From NCBI RefSeq assembly GCF_025766255.1, contig NW_026516807.1:36835-100834 (forward strand): a DNA stretch of 64,000 nucleotides. The letters run 5' to 3'. Made by a program: the position numbers and the translations under genes. Source of the stretch: Zychaea mexicana (Eukaryota; Mucoromycota; Mucoromycetes; Mucorales; Lichtheimiaceae). Positions 47,471 to 58,958 of this stretch are shown here, one piece after another; position 1 is the stretch's first letter, and every line of letters begins with the position of its first letter. The notes beneath the pieces were generated by a model. That model saw nothing but the letters and a program-made list of their open reading frames with translations, was not told where the DNA came from and did no database searches.

Positions 47471-48653
47471 TACCCACGTTGTAAAGCGAATCGGAATCGG
47501 AGACGGAGCTCTCGTCGGATATGTGCATTTCAGTATCAGAGGGATCCGTGGTGGTGTGTTCTGGCTCTTGCACGACAGTAGCCTTGCTGACCTTATGACT
47601 CACATCGGTAGAATCGGTGTTACGCTGTGCTACTACTTTGCTGTTGTCTGTAGCCTGGGCGGTGATAGAGATGGTACTCTTGGTCTGACGGTCGGCGTTG
47701 CGGCGACGCTTGTTAGTTTTCCCTTTGTAGCTGTTGGGGTTGTCCGGGCAGCCGGCCGAAATGTGCCCGACATGTCCGCAGGTCCAGCAGGCACGATATG
47801 CCTGAGGGCGTTTCGGGCAGATGCGAACATGGTGGTCGGGTTTGTGGCAACGCGAGCAATGTAGAGCCATGGAGGCCCAGGTGGCGTAGAAGCAGTCTTC
47901 AGTTGTTTCCCATTGAACACTGTGTGCGAGGTCATAGTAAGGTTGCTCATCTCGTATAGGTTGGCGGTCCAGCACCGCGAAGCCATTGCCTAAGTACATG
48001 CCGGACACGGCGTCTCAATAGATGCCGCAGTCTAATACCTTGCCGTATACGCTGAGGCTGTTGATAATGCCCGCGACTAATGCAGTGTGGTTCCTGTAGG
48101 GGAGATGGGATAGGCGCACTTTCTTGATCTGGGCATCTCCTGATAGAGTGTTGCAGGCGAGAATGATAACGCCGTCTTTAAAGTGAAGTCCTTGGGTTAA
48201 GGCAGCTTGAATCACTTCCGGGTCCTCAGAGTAGAGCTCGATGATAACGCGAGGGCCTTCTTGGATTGATTGCGCACCACAATTCTCGGGGAACTGCTGG
48301 TTGATGGTGGCAAGAATACGCGGGATTGGTTCGGTACGGCTACTAACGTCGAAGTAGACACTGTCTGCTGAGGCGGGTGATTCACCAACACGCCAGATGT
48401 TGGAATGGATAACCCGAGTAGTGCGGGTGTTGTTTTTATCGTCAAGCAATTCTCTAGTCTCTGATTCTTGTCGCATGAGCGACTGTCGATGTTTCTGAAT
48501 GACTTTGGCGCATGAAAGTCGAGGAACGTCGAGTTTTTGCGGTTTTGGGGGCGATTGGGGTGAGGCAGGGCTTGTACCCTGCCGGGTGTGATTTTTGTGC
48601 GGAAGAGCCATGATGCAAATAGATGGAATAACATGGATAAGACGAAGTATAAA
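47471..48653 (-). mobile_element. LINE fragment, right copy
   Basis: A copy of the element at 5936, cut at the breakpoint within the acidic tail of ORF1 (after DSLYNVG). ORF2 is entirely absent. Immediately upstream of its ORF1 start (42 bp) lies the Crypton insertion point. Confidence 0.85.
47475..48611 (-). pseudogene. LINE ORF1, right copy, same in-frame TGA and truncated
   Basis: Starts at 48611 (MALPHKNHTRQG). The TGA is at 48015-48017, in the identical context GIY-stop-DAVSGMYLG. The frame then continues through both CCHC knuckles to the breakpoint. It keeps the IINSLS residues missing from the left copy. Other differences are a handful of substitutions (for example PRLSC against PRLSY, GESPAS against GGSPAS). 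Confidence 0.82.
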
Positions 48654-50172
48654 ATCTTGAGGTCCACCAAAGTCCACCTGGGTCCACCATTTTTTGAAAT
48701 CCCGATAGCAGGACCACAGTGATATCCAGCGATATCATTGGTTATACCGAATGATATCTGCGAATATCAATTGTTGGGGACCGTTTTTATAAGTAGAGCC
48801 GTGGACCTGCTTGTTATTAATAAAAGAAGAGCTTGGTATCTTTAGAATAATTACAGAAAACCTTCAAAATGCTTTAAATGAACCGGGCATTGATTCCATG
48901 TATTCAAGGAAAGGTTAATGTCATCCGAGATTGCAGAATAAGTTTTTTAAATCGTGCTGTTCTTAATGAATGAGCTGCTCTAGGTCGTGTAATTTGTATC
49001 ATGCTAGCTACATACAGCAACTGTACCACTCAAAGAGCCTACATTTTAGTGATCTCTCCAATACTTTCAATGTTAGATGACAGTGATATGGATGCCATGG
49101 TGTTAGCAAAACTATTACACTCTAACATACACGTAGATCCAACATCAGTGTCTACACTTCAGACTAACCCTATCTTTCTTCTGTCTCGTCAGGTACCTTG
49201 TTGATAGCTTTCAAAAAGCATTGGTATAGATGGCACATTGACTCAGTGGATTGGACGGTATACGCTATTCTATCTATGCTTGAGATATTAACAATGTTTT
49301 CTCTCCTTTCCTGTACTTTGAACATGTAACAGACACTAGGTAGAGATAGTTAGTGTTGTGTAGGAACATGTCATATCTTGTTCCTTTCTTTGCCTGACTG
49401 ATGAATAACAGCAACTTATTGCTGCCATTGCAACGATTATAAAACCACTTTGTAACCGCTATCGACCGATGAACTAACTATAAGCAGTTCTAATGACTAT
49501 CCTTCCTTGATAACTGCTCAAGATTTATGTATTCACAATGCATTTTGACAGCGGAAGGTGCGAAAAACCAGCGCAACATCTGCAGCAGTACGAACATTTT
49601 TGGAGAGAAAAACTAATCTACATCGCCTTCATTTAAACAACATATTTCTGTTCCCAGTAATACATTATCGCCATGCTGCTAACCATGTATCGTTCGTGGT
49701 ATACACAGTCGTCTCGAGTGTCCATTATTAAATTACTAAAATTAGAGCCATATCCAGTACTGCGTGTATATATATAATCTAATTCCTACATCTTAAGCTC
49801 TGCATCAAGTGCAACTAATTTATCAAATGCATTTCATCATGCTTCAGAAAACGTACTATAATAAGCATTCCCTATTCAAAACCATTGACAATCATTTTTA
49901 GGACAGGCCTCGTGAGCCCATGAAACAAAAGTTATATATTCTTTGAAAAAAAAAAAGGGCCAAACAAGGCCACGAAACAAGCAAAAGTTAAAAAGAAAAA
50001 AAAAAGCGAGGCAAAAACCATCATGGCCAACAGACCACAACATGAAAGTAATACAATAAAAAAAATATGGCTAAGCAAGGCCAATGTTAGAAAGTTGAAA
50101 AAAAAAGCGTGTCAAAGGGAAAGCTAGCGAGTGAAAAAAAGAACAAGATGGTGAAATGAATATACAAAAAGT

Positions 50173-53100
50173 TTAAAGTGTATCAAAAAAACATAAGTCT
50201 TTCGATAGTGAATCTAATGAGGTAATGCCGACAGCGAGATAGTGTCTATGTATAGTGTCCAACGCTTCTGGTACTCTTTCTTGCATTCCTTTTCTTTCGA
50301 TATAATCTTGAACTTTCCGAATAATCGCTCGTCTTCTACGAAACCATTTGCCGTCTGAATCACTTTTTCGCCATGCAGTTTTGTACACTTCTTCCATTCT
50401 AATCACAGACATGCCGCCATTCCAACCGTCAAACCATTCAGTCCATAATTGTGGGATTGTTTGGACGTTTGTGCGGTTCATGGATGGATATATGGGCTGT
50501 TGTTGTTGGGGGCGATGATGATGGTGATGAGTTGGTGCTGATGCTGCTGACGATGATGATGACGATGTTGGTGCTGGTGCTGCTGACGACGACGACGAAG
50601 ATGATGATGGCGCTGGTGCTGCTGATGGCAGTGCCACAGTTGCTGTCATGGTGGATGGGAGGGAGGAGGACGAGGACGGGAGCGAAACCGAGCCCCAACC
50701 TTCCTGCTGCTGTTGTTGTTGCTGATCTTGTTGTTGTTGCTGCTGCTGACCTGCCAAGTTGAGCGTGACGCTCAAGGACACTTGTCCGCTGGCGATGCGG
50801 TCCCAATGCTGTACAATATCTCCTATACGACTCATGTTTGGTGCAAGCTGCGCAAGTGCTTCCAGAGTGGGTATGGCGTTAGAGAAAGATTGTACGATGC
50901 GATTGGTGTCTTGTTGCTGAGCAGCGATTTGTTGTTGTATTTGTTGTTGCAAGATGGCAAGTCTATTTTCAATGATCGGCACGGCACGTTGAAGTAACAG
51001 ATCAGTGGGCTCTTCGTTGTTTTCAAGTGCATGATTCAAGTTACTATTTTAAAAGGATAATTAGTATATAAACGAAAGACTGTAGTCCACCAGCACATAC
51101 CGTTCAAATTCAAGATACAAAGGATCACGGAACAAAGGATCTTGCCACAAATGATGACCTGGACAGCGCTTTTTCATCAAAACCGAATCTTGCAAAAATA
51201 CAACACGCAACTGCACAAGAAGACGCAAAAACGAATCAGCCGCGCACGAGTCCTCCACTTGTTTGGCATCCAGCAACGCCCGCCACCGATCGACTTCAGG
51301 AAAAACCTTCTTGCAAAGCTCAAGGGGTGGTGTAACAGCAGCACGAGGTAAGTAGAATTGGCCAGCCTCTCTAGTGAATCCTGCCATGGTCCGCAAGATA
51401 TCACGAGGCAAATTGGTTAGATAACTGGTCGATAAAGCAGAATTATTCCAACGACCTAATCGCCGGATAGACTCTTCGCTCGTTCCAGATATCTCTGCCA
51501 TGCGTGCTGACGAACCCCTCATAGCGTGAGTGACCGCTTTACTGTGAATGCCGACTGACTTGAATGCTTCTAAAATACACTCGCGATGACGATCATACGT
51601 AATGGACTGCGTGTTGCGATCTCTGCCTCTGATGAGCTTGATGTCGAACCAATCTCGATTGCTTTGGAAACAAGGGAATGCCTCACCAGCAACGTGCCAC
51701 CGATGAAAGAGATAAAAGGAAAGCATCATCAAAGGACAGATAACAACATTGGCGTTACGCATCGCAGCAGCAAACTCCACACGGCCCTCTTGGTTTGTTT
51801 TTCCTTGCTTAAGCACCATCACCAACGCATGACATTCAGTGACACCCTCGCGCTCAAGAAGTAACGTTTGTAGATCGGCAAGTTCCATCATACGAACGCT
51901 TTCGCCCCGTAGAAGTCCATAGTGTTGCAGAAGAAAAGCAGTGCAGTTTCGCAGTCCTTGTTGCTTGTTGGTGGCCAGAAAATGATCTACAATACGCTCC
52001 ATCTCAGCTGATGTCGAATAACCATCTGCTGTCGTACGCATGCCTCTGTCTTCGTAGTTTTGTCGACTAAGCTCCTTTTCCACACGTTTCAAATGATCAA
52101 CCAGTGCATGAACAAGCGGGCCACGCGGATGCGGACGATTGAAGCAAGGATCTGTTTCGGCTTGTTCAAAATGGAGATCGACAATGGAAGTAATGTATTG
52201 TTTAACGGTAGCAAGCTTGACTTTGGGGGCGGGGGCATCAGGCGCAACAGGTTGCTCAACGGTATAACCCGGAGCATCGCGTACAGGTAGAGCAGCAGAT
52301 GATGACGACGACGATGATGGCAAGATGGTGGTGACGGGCGAGAGAACAGCAGCAGACGACGATGATGGCATGACGGCGGTGGCGGGCGAGAGAACAGCAG
52401 CAGACGAGGATGATGGCATGACGGCGGTGGCGGGCGAGAGAACAGCAGCAGACGAGGATGATGGCATGACGGCGGTGGCGGGCGAGAGAACAGCAGCAGA
52501 CGAGGATGATGGCATGACGGCGGTGGCGGGCGAGAGAACAGCAGCAGACGAGGATGATGGCATGACGGCGGTGGCGGGCGAGAGAACAGCAGCAGACGAG
52601 GATGATGGCATGATGGCGGTGGCGGGCGAGAGAACAACAGCAGCAGGCGAGGATGATGGCATGGTGGTGGTGGTGGTACGCATGGCAGGAGCGGGTGACG
52701 AGGCGGGCGACAGCACAGAATTCTCTGGCTCTTTTCTCTTTCTTCCAGGTTTACGCTTCTCTCTGAAGACGACCTAAAAAGAACACAATTGTAAGACATG
52801 CGTACATATATAGATTGCGAACAGATATGTGGCTAACCTCTTCCACAAGAAAAAGATGAAGCTTTCTGTCGTCGATCAACTGGTTAGTGTGATCATTTGG
52901 ACAGCGTCTTCGGCACCACTCGAGAAATTCTTCCTGCCTGGGAGAATACGATCTAACTGTATTCTGCGGACGGCTTCCTCGTGCTTGTTCGTATGTAGCT
53001 CGAGCAGCAGATTCAGCAGCTGCTTGATACTCCATTTGCGAGCTCATGAAAGAAGTATACTGTGGTAGAGGGGGAGGGACAGGGAGAGAAAGAGGACGTG

Positions 53101-53200
53101 GTGAGGCACCATTACTCGCCACCACACGGCCCGGGCGATTAGCCAAACGGGCGGTGCTTCTCCTAGCGGGAGTAACAGTGCTACCACGACCTCTGCTCAT
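50173..53200 (-). CDS. Crypton tyrosine recombinase with GCR1_C-like DNA-binding domain
   Basis: Three exons (53200-52838, 52773-51101, 51043-50173) encode 968 residues in consistent phase. The N-terminal SAM-like core-binding region (NTVRSYSPRQEEFLEWCRRR) is followed by a basic linker and seven or more copies of a 16-residue repeat. The catalytic domain has the first Arg in HYGLLRGES (about residue 407), a Lys in MVLKQGKTNQEG, HAMR (HxxR, about 537), GRW (Trp in place of the second His) and the nucleophile Tyr in STSYLTNLP (about 572). All five R-K-HxxR-W-Y positions are present, so the enzyme may be active. After a poly-Q/Ser stretch the C-terminus has a GCR1_C-type domain (RMEEVYKTAWRKSDSDGKWF, then RRRAIIRKVQDYI), the classic Crypton DNA-binding module. 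No nonsense or frameshift was seen. Confidence 0.92.
52311..52670. repeat. 48-bp tandem repeat inside the Crypton gene
   Basis: About seven units encode PSSSSAAVLSPATAVM on the minus strand. The five central units are nearly identical and the outer ones are degenerate (TTTMP, VVLSPATAIM, VTTILPSS). They form a flexible linker between the N-terminal region and the catalytic core, and are likely to vary in number. Confidence 0.92.
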
Positions 53201-54597
53201 GTTGTTAAGATAGTGAACGATTTATTGAGGAATGGAAATGAGATGAAGGAAACGGAATCTGACAGATGTGCCTGACAAAAGAAAAGTGGCGAAGCTTCGA
53301 AAATTCTTTTTTTTTTCCTGGATATCAAGATTGGGTCCCCGCCATGCTGTGGACCTGAGTCCGGACCCGCACTAAACACAAAATGATATTGCCAAAATAC
53401 ATAGTATGGGTTTGAAAATTAAAAATTCCAACTTGCTGTACTTAGGAAAAACGTCCACATCAACTGGTTTTTACAACTTTGAAACTAATCATACAGAACG
53501 GACGTGTCAGAGAATTGATCTTTCAGCGATGACTTGGTGGACTTCATTATCGTCACTGTCGACGGTAACGCAATTGCAATAGTCATACGCAAAATCCGAG
53601 ATGTATCTTTTTTACGCATGATATTCCACGTCTATATAATCAAGTGTCACATTGAGAGGCAGGAGCTTAGGGTTGGTCCCTCAACAACCATGACATACAA
53701 CTAAGCTTATATAAAGTCTTTTTGTCCCAGGGAAATATTAGCGTAGTATACCTCAAATTGCTACATACTCTTTCTTTTGAGCAGTGTTATCATTAAATTG
53801 AGCGCAGTGACTTGATACGACACCATAGCCCTTCGTCGGGTACCTTTATCCTCCTTACTGGGAGGATAACACTCTCATTAATTTTGGCTTGCATGCTACA
53901 GCGCACAAACTAGCACGATCATTTTCTATACAACAAACGCGTCAATGTTTTCCCGTACTTGTGTGCAGCGGAAGCAATTGCAGAAAATTCATGCATCGGG
54001 AACTTGCCTTCCCACGAGTCCTGTACAAACTCTTTACTCCTTCCCGTTCATTCTTTATCCATTCATGACACATTAGCAATAGGTTATCAAAAGAAAGGGC
54101 AGGTCTTTAGCTTTAACATGATACTAATATCATGTACAGTTACGACGATAATTGCGGCGGAATATTGCTTTGGAAATTGCCTAGTCTTAAAAAGACGATG
54201 CCAGGTACCCCTTCACCGTGTCTAAAACTTGTTTCTCCAACAATCGAATCTGAAGCATGCAGTTGGTTCGTGTCAGTTGCGACAGTGACCTCTTCTTCCT
54301 TCCTTTTCATATAAACTGACTATGTTCGTCATTCAGCAAAGAAAGATTCATGTAGAGCAGAGCCGTGGCTATAGAATGATGCCAATATTGACACATTTCT
54401 CGAATAATAAACGACGACACTATAGCTAATAATGTAGAATGGTCAATGAAAAACGATCGTTTTTCTGCCGCACTGTTGACTGAAACATGCATTGTGCTCT
54501 TTCTTAATGTTGACCTCATCGCCTATGCGCTCGTTTGGCTATTGGACAACAGACAAATCACGCAATTGCCAAGAATCTAATCGATCACAACGAGTCT

Positions 54598-54607
54598 TAT
54601 ATAAAAG
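54598..54607 (+). promoter_or_regulatory. TATA box (TATATAAAAG) of the Mei2-side promoter
   Basis: Followed by a 60-bp pyrimidine-rich tract (TCTTCCGCTTCTTTCTCC...), a common fungal initiator context. The left-arm copy reads TATAAAAAGG at the matching place (4682-4692, reverse strand), so the element is conserved in both arms. Confidence 0.6.
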
Positions 54608-55033
54608 GTACGCGTACCCACCCATCCATAGTTCTTTGGCCTCTTCTCTTCCGCTTCTTTCTCCTTCTCTTTCTCCTTCTCCTCCTCGTCACCAACTGTA
54701 CGTATAACTCTTGGGAAACGGGATCCATCGCATGGCCGTGCGTGTGGTAGTGTGCATGTCTGTCAAGAAGTATCACGACGACTCACGATCAAATCTCTTG
54801 CTTTCTTTCATTTCTATAGCCGTCTCCTCCTCGGCCTCGCCCGGTTACTGCTTTAATGGAGGAGAGAAGCAAGAGTGTACATGGTGTGTGTCAAAGATGA
54901 TGATGACTGTGCTATTGGTTACTCACGATCGAGCCTCTTCTTTTTTTTTTTTGATAGCTCTGTCTCTCTTGCTCTTGCTCTCTCTGAACCGACTGTCTTT
55001 GCGTACTTTGCTCCCAAATTCCAACATTAAAAG

Positions 55034-55881
55034 GGGATACGCGAACAACTCTCATGATAAACAACATACCACGAAAATACACCCAGGTAGGTTTCGTCCC
55101 CACCAACAAACCCTCTCATTGTCACTGCAATCCATCTCCATCTTCTGTGCTTACATACTATGCTTAATCTTTGACAAATCCCTAACGGACCTTTTCTCTC
55201 TTATTCTATCTCATACTTGGTTTAGCAAATGCTCAAGGAAGAAATCGACGCTACCAACAAGGGAACGTACGATTTTTTATTTCTGAGTTTCGACTCAAGG
55301 CGCAATCGCAACGTTGGATACGCGTTTGTGAACTTCATCAACGTTGGGTAAATGCTTCATTATATTTTTTCACTGCTGCTGCTGACATTAACGTTGCTCT
55401 GATTGTCAAGTGGAGTTTCCCACTAATCACATATGAGTACATGTACTATATATAGCTCGGTAATTACATTCGCCAAAAATAGGATTGGCAAACGCTGGTA
55501 TGTATTATCGCATCGCTTGTTCTTCTCTCTCCTTTTGCACCTTCCAAAAATTAATGTACTCAATTTCTCAATGACATATTGGCAACAACATCAATGACAA
55601 ACAGGAACCGCTTCAATTCTGAAGACCGATGCTCCATTGAGTACGGCAACACGCAAGGAACAGTGGCACTAGTACGAAAGTACAAGGATGAAAGGGTCGT
55701 CGGAGAAGACCACGGCCCCAAGCTCTACATCACGAGTGGCCGCCACATCGGGGAAGAAGAGGCAAGTTTCCTTTTTTCTTTTTCACGTGCTTTTGTTAGT
55801 TGTTCTGCTCTAACACATTTTTGGTGCTTTGTTTTGATGTAGCCCTTCCCCTTCCCCGTCACAATGTTTATGCTTTTCTAA
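55034..55881 (+). CDS. Mei2-type C-terminal RRM protein (5' end unresolved)
   Basis: Five exons (55034 to about 55086, 55226-55347, 55456-55497, 55605-55761, 55843-55881) join in phase. They give DTRTTLMINNIPRKYTQ, QMLKEEIDATNKGTYDFLF, NRNVGYAFVNFINVGSVITF, KRWNRFNSEDRCSIEYGNTQ, YITSGRHIGEEE, PFPFPVTMFMLF and a stop. This is the Mei2 RRM3 (compare TTLMIRNIPNKYTQ and EEPFP in the family), which in fission yeast binds meiRNA to promote meiosis. The exon at 55605 ends in a GC donor (GAG|GCAAGT). Upstream, a possible first coding exon starts MVCVKDDDDCAIG near 54880 and fits the phase, but its GTTACT donor is weak. The normal long N-terminal region and RRM1/2 are absent, so it is either a short Mei2-like gene driven by the TATA at 54598 or a 5'-truncated copy. 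Confidence 0.72.
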
Positions 55882-56062
55882 AAAAAACTTAAAAATTTAC
55901 AAAAAAAATAAAAATACATTTATACCTTTGCTTATACAATTTGAAAAGTACGAATAGCATTTAGTTGGATTAGTAGCTCCATGTATACAGCAGCAGGTAC
56001 ATCCAGCTGGCTTAGAGCTTTCTTTCTAAAGGGCAAATGATACAACGTCAAATAGAATTTCG

Positions 56063-58123
56063 GAATACATGAGCGATAGAAGGATAGCGTCACACTTATT
56101 GACGGACTGATGGCACGCTCCGAGAATCAGTCACAGTTCTCTGACGTATGTGTCAATCGAGCAGTGTATGTAATCGAATAAATTGTAAAAAAACTATACA
56201 CACATTCTAACATGTGTCCCCATTGTATCATTAAACTAATCCATTCGATCCCAGTCTAAATCATTGGTGCCACACACTGTATATAAAAAAAGAGCTACTG
56301 TACGTGCAAACAAAAGAATCACCCTTTTACTTTAATAGAAAGAAAGAGACCATTGTCCATGCAGTGTGGCACGTAAAAATAAGCTTATATAAGGCAAGGT
56401 TGGCTGTAACATTTAGGGGGCTTACATAGCCTTTTGGGTGGCCAAAACGTAAATCCATGAGACGGTCTTGGAATATGATTTTTGAGAATGATAGCTGCAA
56501 TGGGTGGGTAGTCATGGTTGGAATCCCTTCGAACGTCCTTTGCCGGTTTCTGTTGGATAGTTTTAACGTTGAGTGTGATAAACCGTTGGCCTGTGCGTAT
56601 GCAGCACGCATGCCGAAGGTTTAAGATAGTCCAAGTCAGGGGTGTCGAAGATTATAATAAACTGTTAGCTTCCGAAATATAAATGAACAAGCCCATAACC
56701 GCCTACGTCATGATGATGGTGTAAATTCACCGTACTTGAAACAAGCGGTCCTGGACAACTGTATTATGGACGAGGTCTCATAACATGTAATTAACTACAG
56801 GAGTAATTCGGCTGAGCACAAGATATATACGTAAGTATCACTGTTCGTTTCTATGCCATGTTTATCATCAAGGTTAAAGATATCATTTCTACACATATAT
56901 AACAACACATTACGTCTTGTTTCATCAGTTTATCAGTATTACTGTGGCGTATGGTCAGGATTCCATCCACCCGAAGACGGTGGGTAAGATGGCAGTTGTT
57001 GATGTTGCTGGTGCTGTTGTTGGCTCTGCAAGATCTACGCCAACTGGCTTAATGCAGCAGCAGGATCTGTGATGGCTGCCTGTTGTTGTGGTTATTGCTG
57101 AGGGTCAACACCAGCGGTAGATGAAAGTAAACCTGGTTGGTGGTGGTGGTTGTTATGACATGGTCGCAGGCGGGATAGGCTGCACTTGCTGCGTTGAAGG
57201 TGGTACTGGATGGTGATAGTGCTGTTGTTGCTGTTGTTGATGTTGCTGTTGTTGCTGTTGTGCTGCCATTTGAGTCTAGAAAAATTACACACACATACGT
57301 GAATATATGACGTAGAAAAACACTGAATGAGCGTGGTTTTTCTTCCTTTTAAGGCTAAATGTACGCCTGCCAACGAGAAGTGTATATATTTGATCCAAGA
57401 AGGCAATCACGGCTACTCTGAGCATTATCAAGAGACGTAAGAATTCCCAGTATAGCAACTGATTTTCTTTCCGCACGTTTCTCGATGGGTTGTTCTGATA
57501 TGTCACATTAAAATATGGCGTGCTATAGACTGGATCCTGAGAACTAAAAGCAAGGCGACCACAAGGAGTAAGTATATATAGCTGGGAGTGGCTTTTCGTT
57601 GCAGCATGGTGACTAAAGATCAAACAGAGGTTTCAACTTTGGTAAGGCCCACGCTCCAACTCCTTCCCCCCACAGTTTTTTTGGAATTTCAAGTCAGCCA
57701 CCAGAGACACTATACTACGCACTAAGTGGCTGTGTAGTATAACAACAGCCTGGTTTACAGCACGATACTACACGCTTATCTTCGCTCCAATCAGTGAAAA
57801 AATCTACTGTATATTGATGTGGATTGACTTTAAATATCACAAGCTATTGGCTAAAGCTTATCATTGTCAGCAAGATGATGAATGGACTATTATGAGAGAA
57901 ATACCGGTTGGATTTATCAGCATGGACACTGCAAGAGAATGATGCTAACCGTCCAGGGATGGAAGGTTCCATGAAAAAAACCCATTTTTCTACATAATGC
58001 AGGTAGAGAAGTTGAGATAATATAACAGAAAAGGCTACAGTACATAGCGTGTCATTTTATATAGTGTGCGTGCGGACATAGCAGTAGTAATTTCATAGTT
58101 ATTTGCTTGATTAGCATTGTTTT
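56063..58123. other. Intergenic; remnant of a Q/H-rich protein at about 57040-57290 (minus)
   Basis: On the minus strand, frames read TQMAAQQQQQQHQQQQQQHY and then PVPPSTQQVQPIPPATMS before a stop. A second Q-rich frame (PQQQAAITDPAAALSQ) lies just downstream, separated by stops. This looks like a decayed Q-rich regulator gene. A 94-codon frame at 56327-56611 (minus) and a 112-codon frame at 57285-57623 (minus) are not recognisable. Nothing else is supported. Confidence 0.35.
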
Positions 58124-58213
58124 CTGAAAAAACGGATTTTGGTTCGGTTACATGATTAACCGTTCGGAGAAAGTAATTTCCGAAATCCGTTTCCGTGATT
58201 TTTTTGAAACGGC
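58124..58213. repeat. Solo copy of the 90-bp MULE terminus
   Basis: About 95% identical to 9082-9171 and in the same orientation, with the same nested hairpins. No transposase lies nearby. It is a MITE-like or solo terminal repeat. Confidence 0.82.
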
Positions 58214-58958
58214 TAGGTAGGCGACAATCTTGGGGTTGACCACAAGCACATGCACTAGCTCATCATATTGGATGGTTAAATTAAGTGCCGAACTTTAGCC
58301 TACTACACTGCCCTTTTGTTGAGATTATCGTAGCCAACCAAATCATGGCAACTTCTTGCTTCACGATCGAAGAATCTGCTACTATCAATACAATTACCTG
58401 GTAACTGAGTAGTTTTACTAGGCTGACGCTCATCTATTCCTCTTTTTAGAAAATCAAACTATGGCGCAAAAGTCATTACATAATATCTGCGTTTTTGGAA
58501 TGTTCATCATCATCACTGCGCATGGATATACAAGCCGAAGAACATGAGTAGGACACATGCATACGATGACAAGTATATTACGTAAGTTAAGTCACTTTTT
58601 AGGTGTTTTAGGATAAGATGCTCATAATAGTAGTATAGATGGATACATAAAGGAAGAAGAGTAAAAAATGATCATGTTTCCGACATAGCGATAAACATCA
58701 AATACGAACGTTTTAATAGCAGCCATATTGTTATGTCACTTACACAGAACCATTGTCGGCTGACGTTCCTGCTGATGCCCGATCTATCATCTTCTGCCTC
58801 TTGTGACTCGGGGGGAAATTGTTACACGAATGTCACAGGGATTATAAAAAAAATTATGTCGTTATCAGATCGTTTCTGGAATATCTGTTAAGCCTTTTCT
58901 CTTCTTCTTCCTCCTCTTACTTTTTATACTAATATACATAAAACCAAAACGACCGACA
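58214..58958. promoter_or_regulatory. Upstream region of the 128-residue membrane-protein gene
   Basis: The last 120 bp have a TATA-like ATTATAAAAA (58842-58851) and a TC-rich tract (58894-58925) before the ATG. The remainder shows no coding signal. Confidence 0.4.

Larger units (their letters stand above)
48654..53394 (-). mobile_element. Crypton (tyrosine-recombinase DNA transposon), 4.74 kb
   Basis: The ends are set by comparison with the uninterrupted left arm at 5930-5940. The filled site reads ...GACGAA|GTATAAAATC ... GCCAAAATAC|ATAGTATG..., and the empty site reads (reverse strand) GACGAAATACATAGTATG. The junctions share AA(G/A)TA, consistent with a roughly 5-bp crossover core used by a tyrosine recombinase. 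There are no terminal inverted repeats of the DDE type. Both subterminal regions are rich in GGTCC/GGACC words (48664-48720, 48776-48825 and 53330-53376), and GATATC words cluster at 48721-48770. The single gene is the recombinase below. The 48840-50170 side is AT-rich, with A/G-rich repeats (49940-50160) and no other gene seen. Confidence 0.88.
47471..56062. repeat. Right arm of the inverted duplication
   Basis: This is the reverse complement of 3915-7091 with extra material. In order it has LINE ORF1 (47471-48653), a Crypton insertion (48654-53394), a promoter-like block (53395-54991), the Mei2 exons absent from the left arm, and the shared 3' end (55605-56062). Shared parts are close to identical. 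Because the left arm shows internal deletions at short direct repeats, the right arm, minus its Crypton, looks like the more ancestral structure. Confidence 0.92.

Noticed and set aside
52311..52670. Regular repeat array resembling CRISPR
   Set aside because: The units are contiguous and coding, with no unique spacers, in a eukaryotic genome.
52325..52777. Plus-strand 150-codon frame made of a repeated VAGERTAADEDDGMTA unit
   Set aside because: It is the antisense shadow of the 48-bp repeat in the Crypton gene; a 48-bp unit stays open in several frames.
53395..54860. LTR of a retrotransposon (TATA plus TC-rich leader)
   Set aside because: No matching direct repeat, primer-binding site or polypurine tract; the only other copy is the inverted arm.
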